DNA of 32,892 nucleotides, from assembly GCA_018897395.1 (NCBI GenBank), contig JAHIKV010000148.1:1-32892 (forward strand), given 5' to 3'. The stretch is from Planctomycetota bacterium. GTDB lineage: Bacteria; Planctomycetota; Planctomycetia; Pirellulales; Thermoguttaceae. The stretch's first letter is position 1. Every line of letters starts with the position of its first letter. Position numbers and translations under genes: made by a program. The notes beneath the pieces were generated by a model. The model saw nothing but the letters and a program-made list of their open reading frames with translations. It searched no databases and was not told where the DNA came from. Below, one piece after another: positions 1-8,479 of this stretch.

Positions 1-254
1 CTACCGCCGATACCTCGTAACGTTGCCGATCACCGGGCTTGCTTTCCTGCCCCCGTCACCCCACCTTCCATCGCCACCCCTTACCGGAGCAAGCCTGCTC
101 CTGGGCAATTCCCTGCGCTGACGGGTTCGACGAAGCTTTACATCAAAACTGCATGGGGCAAAGGAAGAAACCGCCGGCCAGGTTGTCTGTGTTTTCGTGG
201 CAAGGAGCCTGAAAACAAGCGGTCCTCACGGATCCCGCGTCCTGGCCGGCGGAG
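1..254. other. Left-edge region, no gene recognised
   Basis: No convincing reading frame, RNA gene or repeat was found between the window edge and the tRNA. A weak inverted pair GTTTTC/GAAAAC lies near 190-215, just downstream of the leftward tRNA. It is too short to call a terminator. Confidence 0.5.
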
Positions 255-327
<73 letters not shown>

Positions 328-358
328 CAACCCCCTGTCTCATGGGAGTAAGCGATTT

Positions 359-386
359 AGTATACGTTCCCGCCGGAAATTGTCAA
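359..386 (-). promoter_or_regulatory. Sigma70-type promoter of tRNA-Phe
   Basis: On the minus strand TTGACA (386-381) and TATACT (364-359) are separated by 16 bases, a near-perfect housekeeping promoter. The expected start lies about 25 bases upstream of the tRNA 5' end. It is divergent from the operon promoter at 425-454. Confidence 0.75.
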
Positions 387-424
387 TTCCACATAATTCT
401 TCGGGGTTATGAAGGCCCGGCCGC

Positions 425-454
425 TTGACAACCCGGCAGGCGGCCCCTTATCAT
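425..454 (+). promoter_or_regulatory. Putative promoter of the eight-gene envelope operon
   Basis: TTGACA (425-430) and TATCAT (449-454) are separated by 18 bases, which gives a leader of roughly 120 bases before the first start codon at 579. The -35 is perfect, but the spacer is long and the -10 imperfect. It is back to back with the tRNA promoter. Confidence 0.45.
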
Positions 455-578
455 CAAGTGTTGCATGGACGCGCGGCAAGTATCAAGCATATCGTCGGGT
501 GGGTGACGATTCGTTATTAACGGCATGGGCACTGGGCAGCCCGCACCGTGGAACCACGGTAATCGCAAGGATGGACCT

Positions 579-2240
579 ATGCGCATGCATGATATGCGGC
601 GTTGGCCGCGAGTGCCGGCGATATTGGCGTTTGTCGGAATGCTTCTTGGCGGGGCTTCCGGGGCGGTTGAAGCTGCGCTGACCACCAAAAGCCCCGAGGT
701 GCTCAAGGCCATCGATCGGGGCATCGAGTATCTGGTTTCCAACGGTACAAGCGATAGCCGGCTTGGGGCGTACGCGCTGGCCGGCATGTCTCTGCTGACG
801 TACGGCGAAAGCATCGACCATCCCATGGTCGCCGAGTGCGCCGCCAAAATTCAGGAAGAGCTGAAAAAGAAAGAACACAACCCCCAGGAACTCAACGACC
901 CCCCTTTTGACATCTACAGCACGGGGCTGTCGATCATCTTCCTCGTCGACCGTGCCCCGGACAAACACCGTGCCGACATCGAGTGTCTGCTGGCGTATCT
1001 CCGAAAAATGCAGAAACCGCACGGCGGCTGGGGCTACCCAAACCTCGAAACCGGCGATACTTCCATGACCCAGTACGGGGTGCTCAGTTCATGGAAGGCC
1101 ATTCACGCCGGGTTCAACGTGCCCATCGATTCGATCGAGAGGGTCACTCTTTGGCTTGTGCGCACCCAGGATCCCAGCGGCGGTTACGGCTATCAGGGAA
1201 AAATCGGAGAAGACAATAAGCTGGTAAAACAAATCGACGTAAAGCAGGGTCTTACCGCGGCCGGGCTGGGGAGTCTTTATATATGCAGCGATATGCTGGG
1301 GATGACGAAGAAGGTCGAGCGGCGCGACGACGACGTGCCTCATGCGCTAAAGGAAGTCAAGCCGAAGGAAAACGAGCCAGGAGCGCCGAAGGTCAAGACT
1401 TCGATCGACTCGCAGTTGGTCCACGCGACCGAGGGACGCGGAAACCAGTGGTTCGCCCAGCACTTCAAGGTCGATGCCGGTCAGTACAACCATTATTACC
1501 TCTACGCCTTCGAGCGGTACATGAGCTTTCGGGAGTATTGTGATAAGATCAACGACAAGGATCCCAAGTGGTACAGCGACATCGCCGCTCATTTGCTTGA
1601 AAAGCAGGCCGAGGACGGTAGCTGGAAAGGCGAATGCGGCGTGGTCCCCGACACGTCGTTCGCCGTGTTGTTTCTGTTGCGTTCGATGAGAAAGAGCCTG
1701 GAAAAGGCCAAAAACTTCGGCGAAGGCATCATGGTGGGCGGCCGCGGTTTGCCAAAGGACACCAGCAAGGCGATGTTGGACGCCGATGGGAAGGTGGTCT
1801 CCCGGCCGTTGTTGGGGCCCGCGGAACGTCTGCTGGCCGCCTTGGCAGATCCGGAACTGGCCAACATCGACGATTCGGTCAACCTGGTGGAGGAGTTGCC
1901 GGCCGATAAGCTCGATACACTGATGGCAAAACATGGAGATGTCCTCCGCCGACTGGTGGGCAACAAATCACCGAAGGCCCGGTGGGCCATCGTCAAAGCG
2001 CTCGGCAAGACGCGGAACCTCGACAACGTCGAGGTGCTGATCTATGCCCTGACCGATCCAATCCCGGAGGTCGTCCACGCGGCCAACGAGGCCCTCTCGC
2101 GGATCCGCCGGAACCTGGACGCCGTCGCCCTGCCCGAAAAATTTACCGAAGAAGACCGCCGTTTGGTGATTGAAAAATGGAAAACCTGGTATCGATCGAT
2201 CCGGCCGGACGCGAAATTTGAGTGGACTGAATCAAAGTGA
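579..2240 (+). CDS. Secreted prenyltransferase/squalene-oxidase-repeat protein with C-terminal HEAT-like repeats
   Basis: This 553-residue protein starts at the ATG preceded by AAGGA seven bases upstream; an ATG at 525 has no such site. Residues 1-32 form a signal peptide (arginine-rich start, hydrophobic AILAFVGMLLGGASG). Residues about 40-370 carry glycine/aromatic motifs typical of the alpha/alpha-barrel repeats of squalene cyclases and prenyltransferase beta subunits: GGWGYP (149-154), GGYGYQG (201-207) and DGSWKGECG (346-354). Residues about 465-510 resemble a HEAT repeat (ARWAIVKALG, EVVHAANEALSRIR). No cyclase DxDD motif was seen, so it is probably a periplasmic binding or scaffold protein rather than an enzyme. 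It is the first gene of the operon and overlaps the next by four bases. The fold assignment is fairly firm; the role is inferred. Confidence 0.85.
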   Translation: MRMHDMRRWPRVPAILAFVGMLLGGASGAVEAALTTKSPEVLKAIDRGIEYLVSNGTSDSRLGAYALAGMSLLTYGESIDHPMVAECAAKIQEELKKKEHNPQELNDPPFDIYSTGLSIIFLVDRAPDKHRADIECLLAYLRKMQKPHGGWGYPNLETGDTSMTQYGVLSSWKAIHAGFNVPIDSIERVTLWLVRTQDPSGGYGYQGKIGEDNKLVKQIDVKQGLTAAGLGSLYICSDMLGMTKKVERRDDDVPHALKEVKPKENEPGAPKVKTSIDSQLVHATEGRGNQWFAQHFKVDAGQYNHYYLYAFERYMSFREYCDKINDKDPKWYSDIAAHLLEKQAEDGSWKGECGVVPDTSFAVLFLLRSMRKSLEKAKNFGEGIMVGGRGLPKDTSKAMLDADGKVVSRPLLGPAERLLAALADPELANIDDSVNLVEELPADKLDTLMAKHGDVLRRLVGNKSPKARWAIVKALGKTRNLDNVEVLIYALTDPIPEVVHAANEALSRIRRNLDAVALPEKFTEEDRRLVIEKWKTWYRSIRPDAKFEWTESK

Positions 2241-3115
2241 CCACGACATCAAGCCAAGAACACGTCGATTCCTACCGTCTGTGCATCTCGCGGTACGACC
2301 GGGTGTCGAGTCTGTTGATCTCGCTGTTGATACTGATCGGCTCGCTCGTATCGATACTGTTGATCGCCTGGTTGACCAGCAAGATTTTTGTTTCCCAAGC
2401 CGCGGTCCCCGTGGAGTTGGCCGATTTCAGCGGCGACGACGGTCCGGTCGGCGGCGGCCAGACGCCCGAGCCGCCCAACCCCGAGGAAATCCGGGAAATG
2501 GAAATCGAGGAGCCGGTGATTACCGAAACGCTCACGACCATTTCCTCCGTGGTGCAAAAACAGGTCCCGATGTTGGACGATCCGATGATTGCCCACAAGA
2601 AGACCTCGGGCATGGGCTTCGGCCACGGCGAGGGGCGCGGCCGGGGGGACGGCGTCGGGGACGGCAGCGGCGGCTCCTCGCGCGGTTGGGAAGTCCGCTT
2701 CGACAAGGGCGCCACCTTGGACGTCTACGCCCGGCAACTCGACTTCTTCAAGATCGAATTGGGCGTACTCCTACCCGACGGCAGACTGGTCTATGCGAAA
2801 AACTTCTCCAAGCCCAGACCCGACGTGCGATACGTCAACAATCCCTCGGAGAAGGAAAAGCGTTACTACCTGACTTGGCGCAAGGGGGGGCTGCAACAAG
2901 CCGACCGGGAGTTGCTGGCCAAGGCGGGAATCAACGTGGGAAAGAACATTATCCTTAAGTTCCTGCTCCCGGCGCTGGAGCAACGGCTGGTCGCCCTGGA
3001 AAGGGCGTACGCCGCCGGCAGAGACCCAAAATCCATTCGCCGCACCCGTTTCGGCGTCCGCTCCGACGGAGACGGTTACGCCTTCTTCGTCTTGGACCAG
3101 AGTTACAAACGCTGA
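2237..3115 (+). CDS. Single-TM TonB-like protein of the ExbBD operon
   Basis: This 292-residue protein starts at a GTG overlapping the previous TGA (GTGA), which indicates translational coupling. A short cytoplasmic N-terminus is followed by one hydrophobic segment at about residues 24-48. An acidic, proline-rich stretch follows (PEPPNPEEIREMEIEEP, about 80-95), then a glycine-rich linker of about 25 residues (GHGEGRGRGDGVGDGSGG). The folded C-terminal domain spans about 150-292. This layout of anchor, extended Pro/Gly linker and periplasmic domain is that of TonB/TolA energy transducers. The C-terminal domain matches no TonB sequence I can recognise. With ExbB and ExbD encoded next, a transducer role is the best inference. 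It could instead be a structural partner of the propeller protein. Confidence 0.75.
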   Translation: MTTTSSQEHVDSYRLCISRYDRVSSLLISLLILIGSLVSILLIAWLTSKIFVSQAAVPVELADFSGDDGPVGGGQTPEPPNPEEIREMEIEEPVITETLTTISSVVQKQVPMLDDPMIAHKKTSGMGFGHGEGRGRGDGVGDGSGGSSRGWEVRFDKGATLDVYARQLDFFKIELGVLLPDGRLVYAKNFSKPRPDVRYVNNPSEKEKRYYLTWRKGGLQQADRELLAKAGINVGKNIILKFLLPALEQRLVALERAYAAGRDPKSIRRTRFGVRSDGDGYAFFVLDQSYKR

Positions 3116-3191
3116 TCGGCGCGCCGTCGAGGCGACCGCGAGCAACCTGAAATACAACTAAATAACCTTGCGTGATTCCGGGAGAAAAATC

Positions 3192-3273
3192 GTTTAGCCC
3201 CGGCGTCTACGCCGGGTGCGCTGTGCAGCGGCAAAATGGGCGTTTGTTCCCGGCGTGGACGCCGGGGCTAAAC
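3192..3273. repeat. Palindromic element, family A, copy 1
   Basis: An 82-bp element whose ends are inverted copies: GTTTAGCCCCGGCGT at the left and its complement ACGCCGGGGCTAAAC at the right. Each end is itself a hairpin (CCCGGCGTnnACGCCGGG). It lies in the 235-bp gap between the TonB-like gene and the ExbB-like gene, the only sizeable gap in the operon. A second copy lies inside a gene at 10820-10887. The hairpins could affect mRNA stability or expression of the channel genes, but this is inference. Confidence 0.85.
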
Positions 3274-3351
3274 AAGCGGCATCCTCCCAATATCGTGCAA
3301 GTCCATTTATAAATCGAAATCCAATTTTGCAGAAGAGGAGAGGACCTATCC

Positions 3352-4011
3352 ATGCCCGACATTACCTCGGTCGTATCGTTTGCCGGCAATGCGTGCTACG
3401 GGGCGCTGGCGTTGATGGCGTTATGGGGCGCTTTTTGCACGATTATAGTCTGGCGGCGGGTCGGGCAAATCCGCTTCCGTAGCGAACAGGAACAAACCGA
3501 CTTTCTCAACAAGTTCGACGAGCAACTCGCCGTCAAGGACTTTGAAGCCGCCGACCAGCTATGCGAGGACGACCCGCGGGCAGTGCCCCAGTTGGCGGGC
3601 CTGGCGGTCGACAACCGCAACCTCGGTTACGCCAAACTCCGCTCGCTGCTGGTCGATCGGTTCCAGCGCGACGTGCTGGCCGACTTGGAGCACCGCCTGA
3701 GTTGGGTCTACACCATGATTAAAGCCGCCCCGATGGTCGGATTGTACGGTACGGTGTTGGGCATGATGGGCGCCTTCGGCAAGCTCGGAGCGTCGGACAA
3801 GGTTTCGCCAACCGCGCTGGCCAGCGACATCATGCTCGCCCTGACCACCACCGCCCTGGGGCTGACCATCGCCATCCCCCTTATTATCTGCACTAACAGC
3901 ATCAACGTGCGGATTCGCAAGCTGGAGGAACTGGTCGGATACGGTTTGGCTCGGGTGTTGGAGGGTATTAAGCAAGCGCTGACAACGGCAACGGCGTCTG
4001 AGGAGAAGTAA
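3352..4011 (+). CDS. MotA/TolQ/ExbB proton-channel family protein
   Basis: This 219-residue inner-membrane protein has three membrane segments: about residues 10-32, about 120-146 and about 158-188. It carries the family signatures APMVGLYGTVLGMMGAF in TM2 and TTTALGLTIAIPLI in TM3. The cytoplasmic loop between TM1 and TM2 (about 33-118) is of normal size. ExbB/TolQ proteins form pentameric proton channels around an ExbD/TolR dimer and power envelope work. An AG-rich ribosome-binding region (GAGGAGAGGACC) precedes the ATG. Its stop lies three bases before the first ExbD gene. Which family branch (Exb, Tol or gliding type) it belongs to cannot be told by eye. Confidence 0.93.
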   Translation: MPDITSVVSFAGNACYGALALMALWGAFCTIIVWRRVGQIRFRSEQEQTDFLNKFDEQLAVKDFEAADQLCEDDPRAVPQLAGLAVDNRNLGYAKLRSLLVDRFQRDVLADLEHRLSWVYTMIKAAPMVGLYGTVLGMMGAFGKLGASDKVSPTALASDIMLALTTTALGLTIAIPLIICTNSINVRIRKLEELVGYGLARVLEGIKQALTTATASEEK

Positions 4012-4014
4012 CGC

Positions 4015-4509
4015 ATGGCCCATAACGACGCCTGGGATAAACCGTTCGCCGAAGACGACGGCGGCGCCGCCGTTCAATTCCGTCCTCCTCTTATGCAGGA
4101 GGGGGACATTGACATGACGCCGATGATCGACTGCGTCTTTCTGCTGCTGATCTTCTTCCTGATCAGTTCGATTCCCGACGTGAATACGGCGGTCGAGTTG
4201 GCCCCCGCGCGCTACGGCAAGGGGGCCGATCCGAGCACCGCGGTGTTTGTCACCATCGCCGACAGCGGCGGCAAGTCGGCCGACGTCTACCTGGCCGACG
4301 GCAAGGTCGGTACGCCTTTGACCAAAGACCCCAAGGCCCAGGAGGCCGCCGTCTCGGCCGCCGTCCGCGAAGGGTTCAAGAACGGTAAGTCCAGCGTGAT
4401 TATCAAGGCCGGGCGGAGCGTCAAGCACAAAGAAGTCTCGCGCGTGGCCTCCGCCGCCTCGCTGGTCGAGGGCATCCAATTGTACCTTGCGGTATTCGAG
4501 ATCAAATGA
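4015..4509 (+). CDS. ExbD/TolR-family biopolymer transport protein, first copy
   Basis: This 164-residue protein has an N-terminal cytoplasmic tail, one TM helix at about 38-58 and a periplasmic domain. The signature DMTPMIDCVFLLLIFFLI includes the conserved membrane aspartate (in MIDCVF) that carries protons in ExbD/TolR. GGAG lies nine bases before the ATG, three bases after the ExbB stop. Two consecutive ExbD genes follow one ExbB, so the stator probably holds an ExbD heterodimer. The periplasmic half differs clearly from that of the second copy, suggesting distinct partners. Confidence 0.93.
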   Translation: MAHNDAWDKPFAEDDGGAAVQFRPPLMQEGDIDMTPMIDCVFLLLIFFLISSIPDVNTAVELAPARYGKGADPSTAVFVTIADSGGKSADVYLADGKVGTPLTKDPKAQEAAVSAAVREGFKNGKSSVIIKAGRSVKHKEVSRVASAASLVEGIQLYLAVFEIK

Positions 4510-4994
4510 GCGATTCCCAGCACCCAATCGACGAAGAGCAAGCCGTCCTCAGCTTCGAGCACAAGGACGACAGCGACAAAGAAGTCGACATGACCCCCAT
4601 GATCGACTGCGTGTTCCTGTTGTTGATTTTTTTCGTGGTCACGGCTTCGTTCCAGTTGCAGAAGGCGTTGGAGATCCCCCCGCCGGAGCAAAAATCCCCG
4701 AACACCGCCGAGATAAAACCTGATCCCGAGGATGACATTATCACCGTGCGCATCGACGGGGACAACACTATATGGGTAAACGACAGCGAGGCCCCCAGTG
4801 AGCAAGACTTGCTGCTGAAGCTCCGCGAGGCCCGCGAAAACACGACAGCTTCGGACGGCAGGCCGGCCAGCATTCTGCTGGTGCTGGCCGACGGCGAGGC
4901 CCGACACGACGTTGTGGTCCTCGTGCTCGACGCCGGCAACTCCGTGGGCATGGAACACATCCGATTGGCCTCCGCCGACGACATTGAGATGTAA
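4506..4994 (+). CDS. ExbD/TolR-family biopolymer transport protein, second copy
   Basis: This 162-residue protein starts at an ATGA overlap with the first ExbD gene. The acidic N-terminus is followed by DMTPMIDCVFLLLIFFVV, with the same proton-carrying aspartate, and a TM helix at about 32-52. A periplasmic domain containing a proline/acidic linker (EIPPPEQKSPN) follows. It is paralogous to the preceding gene in the TM region and diverged outside it. The next gene begins two bases after its stop, so the two are surely co-translated. Confidence 0.92.
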   Translation: MSDSQHPIDEEQAVLSFEHKDDSDKEVDMTPMIDCVFLLLIFFVVTASFQLQKALEIPPPEQKSPNTAEIKPDPEDDIITVRIDGDNTIWVNDSEAPSEQDLLLKLREARENTTASDGRPASILLVLADGEARHDVVVLVLDAGNSVGMEHIRLASADDIEM

Positions 4995-4996
4995 TT

Positions 4997-7900
4997 ATGA
5001 AATCCACCGAACGCTTTATCGCTTTACTTGAAGAAAGAGAACTCGTCTCGCCGCACACGGCGAAAAGCCTCCTCGCGCAGGTGGCCAAATCCCGCAAGAC
5101 GATCTCGGCCGAATCGATCGCCAAACGGTTGGTCAAGCACGGGCGGCTCACGTCCACCCAGGCCAAACGCCTGCTGGCGGCGCTGGAGGAGACGCCCTCG
5201 GGACCCGCGGCCGAATCGAAACCGAAGGCGAAACCGGGGCCGAAGGCCGAGGATGAACTCGGTTTCGCGCCGATCGACGGCGAGTCGGCCAAATCGAAGC
5301 GGGCGGCCAAGCGGCGCGAGGAGAAACCCGCCCCAACACCACAACTGGAGCAACCCTCCAAGCCGGCGGCGGCCGCCCCCGCGAAATCCGCCGGAAGGGA
5401 ATCGCTGCTGGACCAGGAGATGCCGGCGCCGACCGGCGGCGGACCGCTGGACGGGCTGATGTCCGATGCCGCAATGACCGCCTCCGCGGTCGGCAGCCCG
5501 TTGGATTCTTCCCCGTCCGCCGGAAGGGGTTTTTGGAGATTCTTCCGCCGCAAGCCGAAAATCAAAACCGGCGAGGAACAGTGGGGTTCCTCGCTGATGC
5601 TGCTCGGCGGCGGCGGCCTGTTGCTGTTGGTGATCCTCGGCGGCGTGCTCATTTGGTCGCTGTCCCGCAGCAGCGGCGACGAGATGCTCCGACTGGCCGA
5701 TGACGACTATCGCAACGGATCATACTCGCAGGCCATCAACAAGTACGATAAATATCTGGAGAAGTTTCCGAACCACGCGGGAGCGAGCGTGGCCCGCGTG
5801 CGGATCGGCCTGGCCCAATTGCGCCAAGCGACGTCGAGCGGAAGCAATTGGCCCGCGGCCTTGAAGACGGCCCAAGAAGTGTTGACCAAAATCGCGCCCG
5901 AGAAAGACTTCAAGGAAGCGCACGGCGAGTTGGCCTCGATGTTGCCGGCCATTGCCGAGGGGGTGGCCGCCGATGCCCGCAAAAAAACCTCCCAACCGCT
6001 GGTCGATCAGGCCCGACTCGCCCTGAAAATGGCCCGTAACCCGGGCTATGTGCCCAAGTCCTTGCGGCAGGAGAGCAAACTGGCCGACGTGGAGGCTTCC
6101 CTGGCTATAACCGTCCGGGAGATCGCCCGCGGCAACGAACTTGAGAAGACCATCGCCACGATGCGGAAGGCGGCGAAGGAGTCGAAGACCCAAGACGCTT
6201 ACGCGGCGTGCAGCGCCTTGTTGCGTCAATACCCCAGGCTGGTCTTCGATGCGAAGCTCAAGCAGGCGCTGTTGGAGGTCTCGCGCGCCCAGCAGGCGCT
6301 GGTCAAAATGGTCTCGGCCCCGAAGCCGGCCGAGTCCGATCGGCCGAAATCCGCGCCCGCCGGCAGCGTAACGCCGGCCCAATGCGACACGAAAAACAAA
6401 GTGCCCGACACGGAAGGGCGGATCGCGCTGGCGGCGGTCGACGGGGCCGTCTACGGCTTGGACGCCGCCGACGGCAAGGTGCTCTGGCGGAGGTTCGTCG
6501 GCTTCGAGACCAATCCGCGGGCGCCTTCGTTTCCGCCATCCTTGCTTGGTTCGGAACCAGGCAGCGATGCCTTGGTGGTCGACGCCGCCCGGAACGAACT
6601 CTTGCGGCTCGAAGCCCTCTCGGGCAACGTCCGCTGGCGTCAGTCGCTCGGCGAGACGTTCGACGCACACCCGGTAGTCGCCGGCGGCAAGATTCTAGTC
6701 GCCGCACGAAGCGGAAAATTGTTCACCATCGACGCCGCCTCCGGCGAATCGCCGGGCTACGTCCAGTTCCCGCAGGAGCTGGCCGTCGCCCCGGCCGTCG
6801 ATGCCCAGCGGTCGTTGATCTACCAGGCCGCCGTCCACTCCAATCTCTTCGTGCTCTCGTTGGACGACGGCGCCTGTCGGGACGTAATTTATCTGGGACA
6901 CGGTTCCGGAAGCGTCAACACCGCGCCGGTGGTCGTCGACGACTTCCTCCTGCTGGCCGTAAACGACGGTGCCCACGACTGCGTGCTGAAACTCTTCGCC
7001 GTCCAACCCAATACTTCCGGCAAGCCGGAACCGTGGCTGAAACCGGTGCAGCAGATTCGCCTCGGCGGCCACGTAAAGACGCCGCCGCTGGTCGACGGGC
7101 GGCGGGTCTTGATCGCCACCGCCTCCGGCGTTGTAAGGGTGTTCGAGATCAGCGCGACGGACGTCAAAATGCCCTTGCGCGAAATCGCCGACACCGCCAT
7201 CGAAGGCGGCGGCAACCTGGTCCGCTTCCCCTTGTTGCGCCGCGGACGCTTCTGGATCGCCGACACCCGACTGACGAAATACGACGTGCAGGCCGCCACC
7301 GGCCGGCTGAGGTCGAAAGGGATCGCCGACCAAGAGGGCGCGTTCCTGCAACCGCCGGTCGTCGTCGGCGAGGCGGTCGTGTGCGTGCAGCGCAGGCCGG
7401 GAATGCCGGGCGCCGTCGTCTCGGCCGTCTCCATGCTCGACCCGGATCAGTATTGGAAAACGCAACTCGGATACCCGCTGGCCGCCGAGCCGATCGTCAT
7501 GGCCGAGGCGGGCAAGATCGTCGCGGTCACCGCCGCCGGCGCGGTGTTCCGTTTCGACGCCGGCCGCCACGGAGCGACAATCGTCAACAAGCCGATCGCG
7601 GCAATCGACGCCTCCCTATTGCGACGGCCGATCAATACTGTTGTCCCGCTCGCCAATGGACTTTTGGCCATCAGCGGCGGCAAGGGGTGCGATCAGATCG
7701 GCGTCTTCGACCCCAATACTCCCACCCCGTTGATGTATTGGCTGAAGCTCCGCGACGAACTCGCCTGCGCCCCGGTCGCTCTCGGCCGCGGGATTTTGGT
7801 CGCCGACAGGGCCGGCCGAATCTCGTTGCTGGACCCGCAATCGGGCGATCCGCTGGCCGAGCCGTTTCAGCCCCGGCTCGAACCGGGAGAGAAAATCGAG

Positions 7901-8479
7901 TGGGTCGCTCCCGCCGTCGTCAACGACAAGGAAGTCGTCGTCGCCAACGGGCAAGGCAAAATCTACCGGCTCGGAATCCAAGATCAGCCGAAACCGCACC
8001 TGGCGATGCTGGCACAGACGACCGTCGCCAAGCCGATCATTTCGCCCTTGGCCGTTGCGGGCAACATGGTTTTCGGCGCCGACGAGGGCAACGTGCTGGG
8101 GAGTTTCGACTTGTCGAAGCTCGACCGCGGCAAGGAACTTAGCCTCGACGCACGTTGCGCGTGGGGGCCGGCTCGGATCGGCGACCATGTCCTGACGGCC
8201 ACGGAAGACAACCGGCTGTTTTGCGTGAACGCCGATGGAAAACAACTCTGGCGGACGGAACTGAAATACGGTCCATTGGCCGGCGCGCCTCTGCGGCTCG
8301 GCGGGAATCTCATCCTGGTCGCCCGCGGCGGAACCATCTGCCGGCTCGAAGCCGCCACCGGAAAGGAACTCGGAAAATTGGACGTCGGATTCCCCTTGGC
8401 CACCGGAGCGGCGCCGATCGGACAAGGGTTGATCGTCGGCGGCTTCGACGGAACTATTTACGAAGTGCGGCAACCATGA
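4997..8479 (+). CDS. Membrane-anchored TPR and PQQ-like beta-propeller protein
   Basis: This 1160-residue protein has a clear domain order. Residues 1-70 are a helical domain ending in RLVKHGRLTSTQAKRLLAAL, similar to the motif ahead of the kinase domain of the gene at 12575-13825. Residues about 70-195 are a low-complexity Lys/Ala/Pro region. One TM helix (about 202-224, GGGGLLLLVILGGVLIW) is followed by a TPR-like segment (about 230-275, DDDYRNGSYSQAINKYDKYL) and further helices to about 440. A long PQQ-type beta-propeller follows (about 470-1160) with repeated motifs such as VYGLDAADGKVLWR, LLRLEALSGNVRWR and ICRLEAATGKELG. The propeller should be periplasmic and the N-terminal domain cytoplasmic. 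Propellers of this type usually act as scaffolds, as in BamB; no PQQ enzyme active site was identified. Its place behind ExbB/ExbD suggests a periplasmic partner of the energised complex. Confidence 0.88.
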   Translation: MKSTERFIALLEERELVSPHTAKSLLAQVAKSRKTISAESIAKRLVKHGRLTSTQAKRLLAALEETPSGPAAESKPKAKPGPKAEDELGFAPIDGESAKSKRAAKRREEKPAPTPQLEQPSKPAAAAPAKSAGRESLLDQEMPAPTGGGPLDGLMSDAAMTASAVGSPLDSSPSAGRGFWRFFRRKPKIKTGEEQWGSSLMLLGGGGLLLLVILGGVLIWSLSRSSGDEMLRLADDDYRNGSYSQAINKYDKYLEKFPNHAGASVARVRIGLAQLRQATSSGSNWPAALKTAQEVLTKIAPEKDFKEAHGELASMLPAIAEGVAADARKKTSQPLVDQARLALKMARNPGYVPKSLRQESKLADVEASLAITVREIARGNELEKTIATMRKAAKESKTQDAYAACSALLRQYPRLVFDAKLKQALLEVSRAQQALVKMVSAPKPAESDRPKSAPAGSVTPAQCDTKNKVPDTEGRIALAAVDGAVYGLDAADGKVLWRRFVGFETNPRAPSFPPSLLGSEPGSDALVVDAARNELLRLEALSGNVRWRQSLGETFDAHPVVAGGKILVAARSGKLFTIDAASGESPGYVQFPQELAVAPAVDAQRSLIYQAAVHSNLFVLSLDDGACRDVIYLGHGSGSVNTAPVVVDDFLLLAVNDGAHDCVLKLFAVQPNTSGKPEPWLKPVQQIRLGGHVKTPPLVDGRRVLIATASGVVRVFEISATDVKMPLREIADTAIEGGGNLVRFPLLRRGRFWIADTRLTKYDVQAATGRLRSKGIADQEGAFLQPPVVVGEAVVCVQRRPGMPGAVVSAVSMLDPDQYWKTQLGYPLAAEPIVMAEAGKIVAVTAAGAVFRFDAGRHGATIVNKPIAAIDASLLRRPINTVVPLANGLLAISGGKGCDQIGVFDPNTPTPLMYWLKLRDELACAPVALGRGILVADRAGRISLLDPQSGDPLAEPFQPRLEPGEKIEWVAPAVVNDKEVVVANGQGKIYRLGIQDQPKPHLAMLAQTTVAKPIISPLAVAGNMVFGADEGNVLGSFDLSKLDRGKELSLDARCAWGPARIGDHVLTATEDNRLFCVNADGKQLWRTELKYGPLAGAPLRLGGNLILVARGGTICRLEAATGKELGKLDVGFPLATGAAPIGQGLIVGGFDGTIYEVRQP

